Origin: an uncultured Clostridia bacterium
GTDB lineage: Bacteria > Bacillota > Clostridia > Christensenellales > QALW01
Reading direction: 5' to 3'
DNA: 31,686 nucleotides
Assembly (NCBI GenBank): GCA_934434555.1
Contig: CAKRZX010000026.1
Coordinates: 1 to 31,686 of the forward strand
Of the stretch, positions 30,875 through 31,686 are shown piece by piece; the stretch's first letter is position 1, and each line of letters begins with the position of its first letter. The notes beneath the pieces are model-generated. The model worked only from the letters and a program-made list of their open reading frames with translations, did no database searches and had not been told where the DNA came from. The position numbers and the translations under genes were made by a program.

Positions 30875-31686
30875 ATGCTTTCGTGGAATGAATACATTGA
30901 AGAATTGTTGTCAATGCCCACAGTTCTGGATAACATGTCTTTGCAAAACAATGGCAATGCTCCAGATGTTTCTCCTATTGTAAAAGCAAGTATTCAGATG
31001 TTGGAAAGCATGATTGAAACCGAGGGACGCCATAATGTTTTTGTGTTTCCGGAAATCAAAGAATTAATATATGAGTTTGTTCTTGCCAAAATAGTTTTTA
31101 ATGTTGCCGCTGGTAAAATAAATATTGCATATGACCTACACGCATTTAAACCCGGACAAAAACTGAAATATAAAAACTGTATTGTAGAGTTTGATAAGTA
31201 TGTAGAGAAAGACGATGATGGTGCTGAACGAGTGTATATAAGGTTTTCGGATGGAGTAAAATACGGAGTTCCGGCAAAAATTGCTCCTATTTTTCAGCTC
31301 GCAGATGAAGAGGCAAAACGCTTCTCGAATCAGAAAGCTTTTTCCAAAATATACTCGGCTAAAAAAGCCCTTGAAGAATTGACTCTTTCACCTGAACGCA
31401 GGGATATCATCGATGCCTTGACTGACTATAAAACACACCTTGATGGCTCGATATTTTTGGTCACGAATGTAAGTGCAGCTAAAGAACACTTTGATCAAAC
31501 GCACATAAACGGAATGCCGTTGAAAGACGTTCTGCTAATCGGGAAAATTCAGACAGATGGTACTATTGATAGCTGTTATCCCGGACAACTATCGGGTAAT
31601 CCCGCGATTGTTTTGGCTTCTGACTTATATTCTGTCTTTAGAGCTATAGATCAGGGGGCAAAAGCACAATCAATTATTATCAATAC
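30875..31686 (+). CDS. Large protein, partial at right edge; possibly DISARM DrmE-like
   Basis: The first 270 codons of a gene cut by the window end. AAAGGAG lies 7 bases before the ATG. The N-terminal part is helical, then comes a strand-rich stretch with FKPGQKLKYKNCIVEFDKY (about residues 96-114). From about residue 195 there is an alternating strand-helix region: SIFLVTNVSAAKEHF, MPLKDVLLIGKI, GNPAIVLASDLYSVFRAI and AQSIIIN, like a nucleotide-binding or helicase-like Rossmann unit. From memory this order resembles DrmE of class 2 DISARM. That is an uncertain comparison, not a search result. No catalytic motif is visible in the part shown. Confidence 0.55.
   Translation, partial: MLSWNEYIEELLSMPTVLDNMSLQNNGNAPDVSPIVKASIQMLESMIETEGRHNVFVFPEIKELIYEFVLAKIVFNVAAGKINIAYDLHAFKPGQKLKYKNCIVEFDKYVEKDDDGAERVYIRFSDGVKYGVPAKIAPIFQLADEEAKRFSNQKAFSKIYSAKKALEELTLSPERRDIIDALTDYKTHLDGSIFLVTNVSAAKEHFDQTHINGMPLKDVLLIGKIQTDGTIDSCYPGQLSGNPAIVLASDLYSVFRAIDQGAKAQSIIIN

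Noticed and set aside
1..31686. CRISPR array, insertion sequence or rRNA genes
   Set aside because: No regularly spaced repeats, transposase motifs or rRNA stretches were seen anywhere in the window.

Overview
The window looks like a piece of chromosome from an endospore-forming Clostridia (Bacillota), probably an uncultured gut or rumen Oscillospirales-like lineage. Three things support this: a cotJA-cotJB-cotJC spore coat operon, a SCIFF ranthipeptide precursor with its radical SAM maturase (a clostridial hallmark), and low-to-mid GC genes with strong AGGAGG-type ribosome binding sites and canonical TTGACA/TATAAT promoters. The lineage below class level is inference.

Layout. (1) Positions 1 to about 1127 are the end of an integrated mobile element: an excisionase-like HTH protein running off the left edge and a divergent XRE regulator, sharing a promoter region with four TTTGCTAT boxes. 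The element abuts the 3' end of guaA, a known integration hotspot. (2) Positions 1128 to about 26840 are host chromosome: guaA; an ADP-ribosylglycohydrolase overlapping a ribokinase-AraC fusion; an ArsR-HMA-P1B-ATPase metal efflux operon; a TetR-GNAT-Vat acetyltransferase operon with two palindromic operators; a membrane-anchored C39-like protein; the SCIFF peptide, its maturase and a PLP decarboxylase-like enzyme; a small J-domain protein; cotJABC; a lipoprotein and SLC13/ArsB-type permease pair; an overlapping operon of YjjG-like phosphatase, SfsA, DUF5685 and J-domain/TPR protein; a six-hairpin glycosidase-like enzyme; an asnA, GH127-like, TSCPD, rhamnose mutarotase operon; and a Gfo/Idh-like oxidoreductase. 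(3) At 26840-26881 lies the 3' half of a tRNA-Pro(UGG), cut at the anticodon loop. By its polarity everything to the right is a second integrated island. (4) That island carries a small XRE regulator, a C5-cytosine DNA methyltransferase, an AIPR-family protein and a truncated large protein with some resemblance to DISARM DrmE, in one tightly packed, AT-richer transcription unit. This is the best candidate for a defence system in the window.

So a native segment of about 25.7 kb is bracketed by two independent integrations, one at guaA and one at tRNA-Pro. Most native operons can be read together with their own promoter, operator and terminator. All family names come from motif recognition by eye; no search was run.
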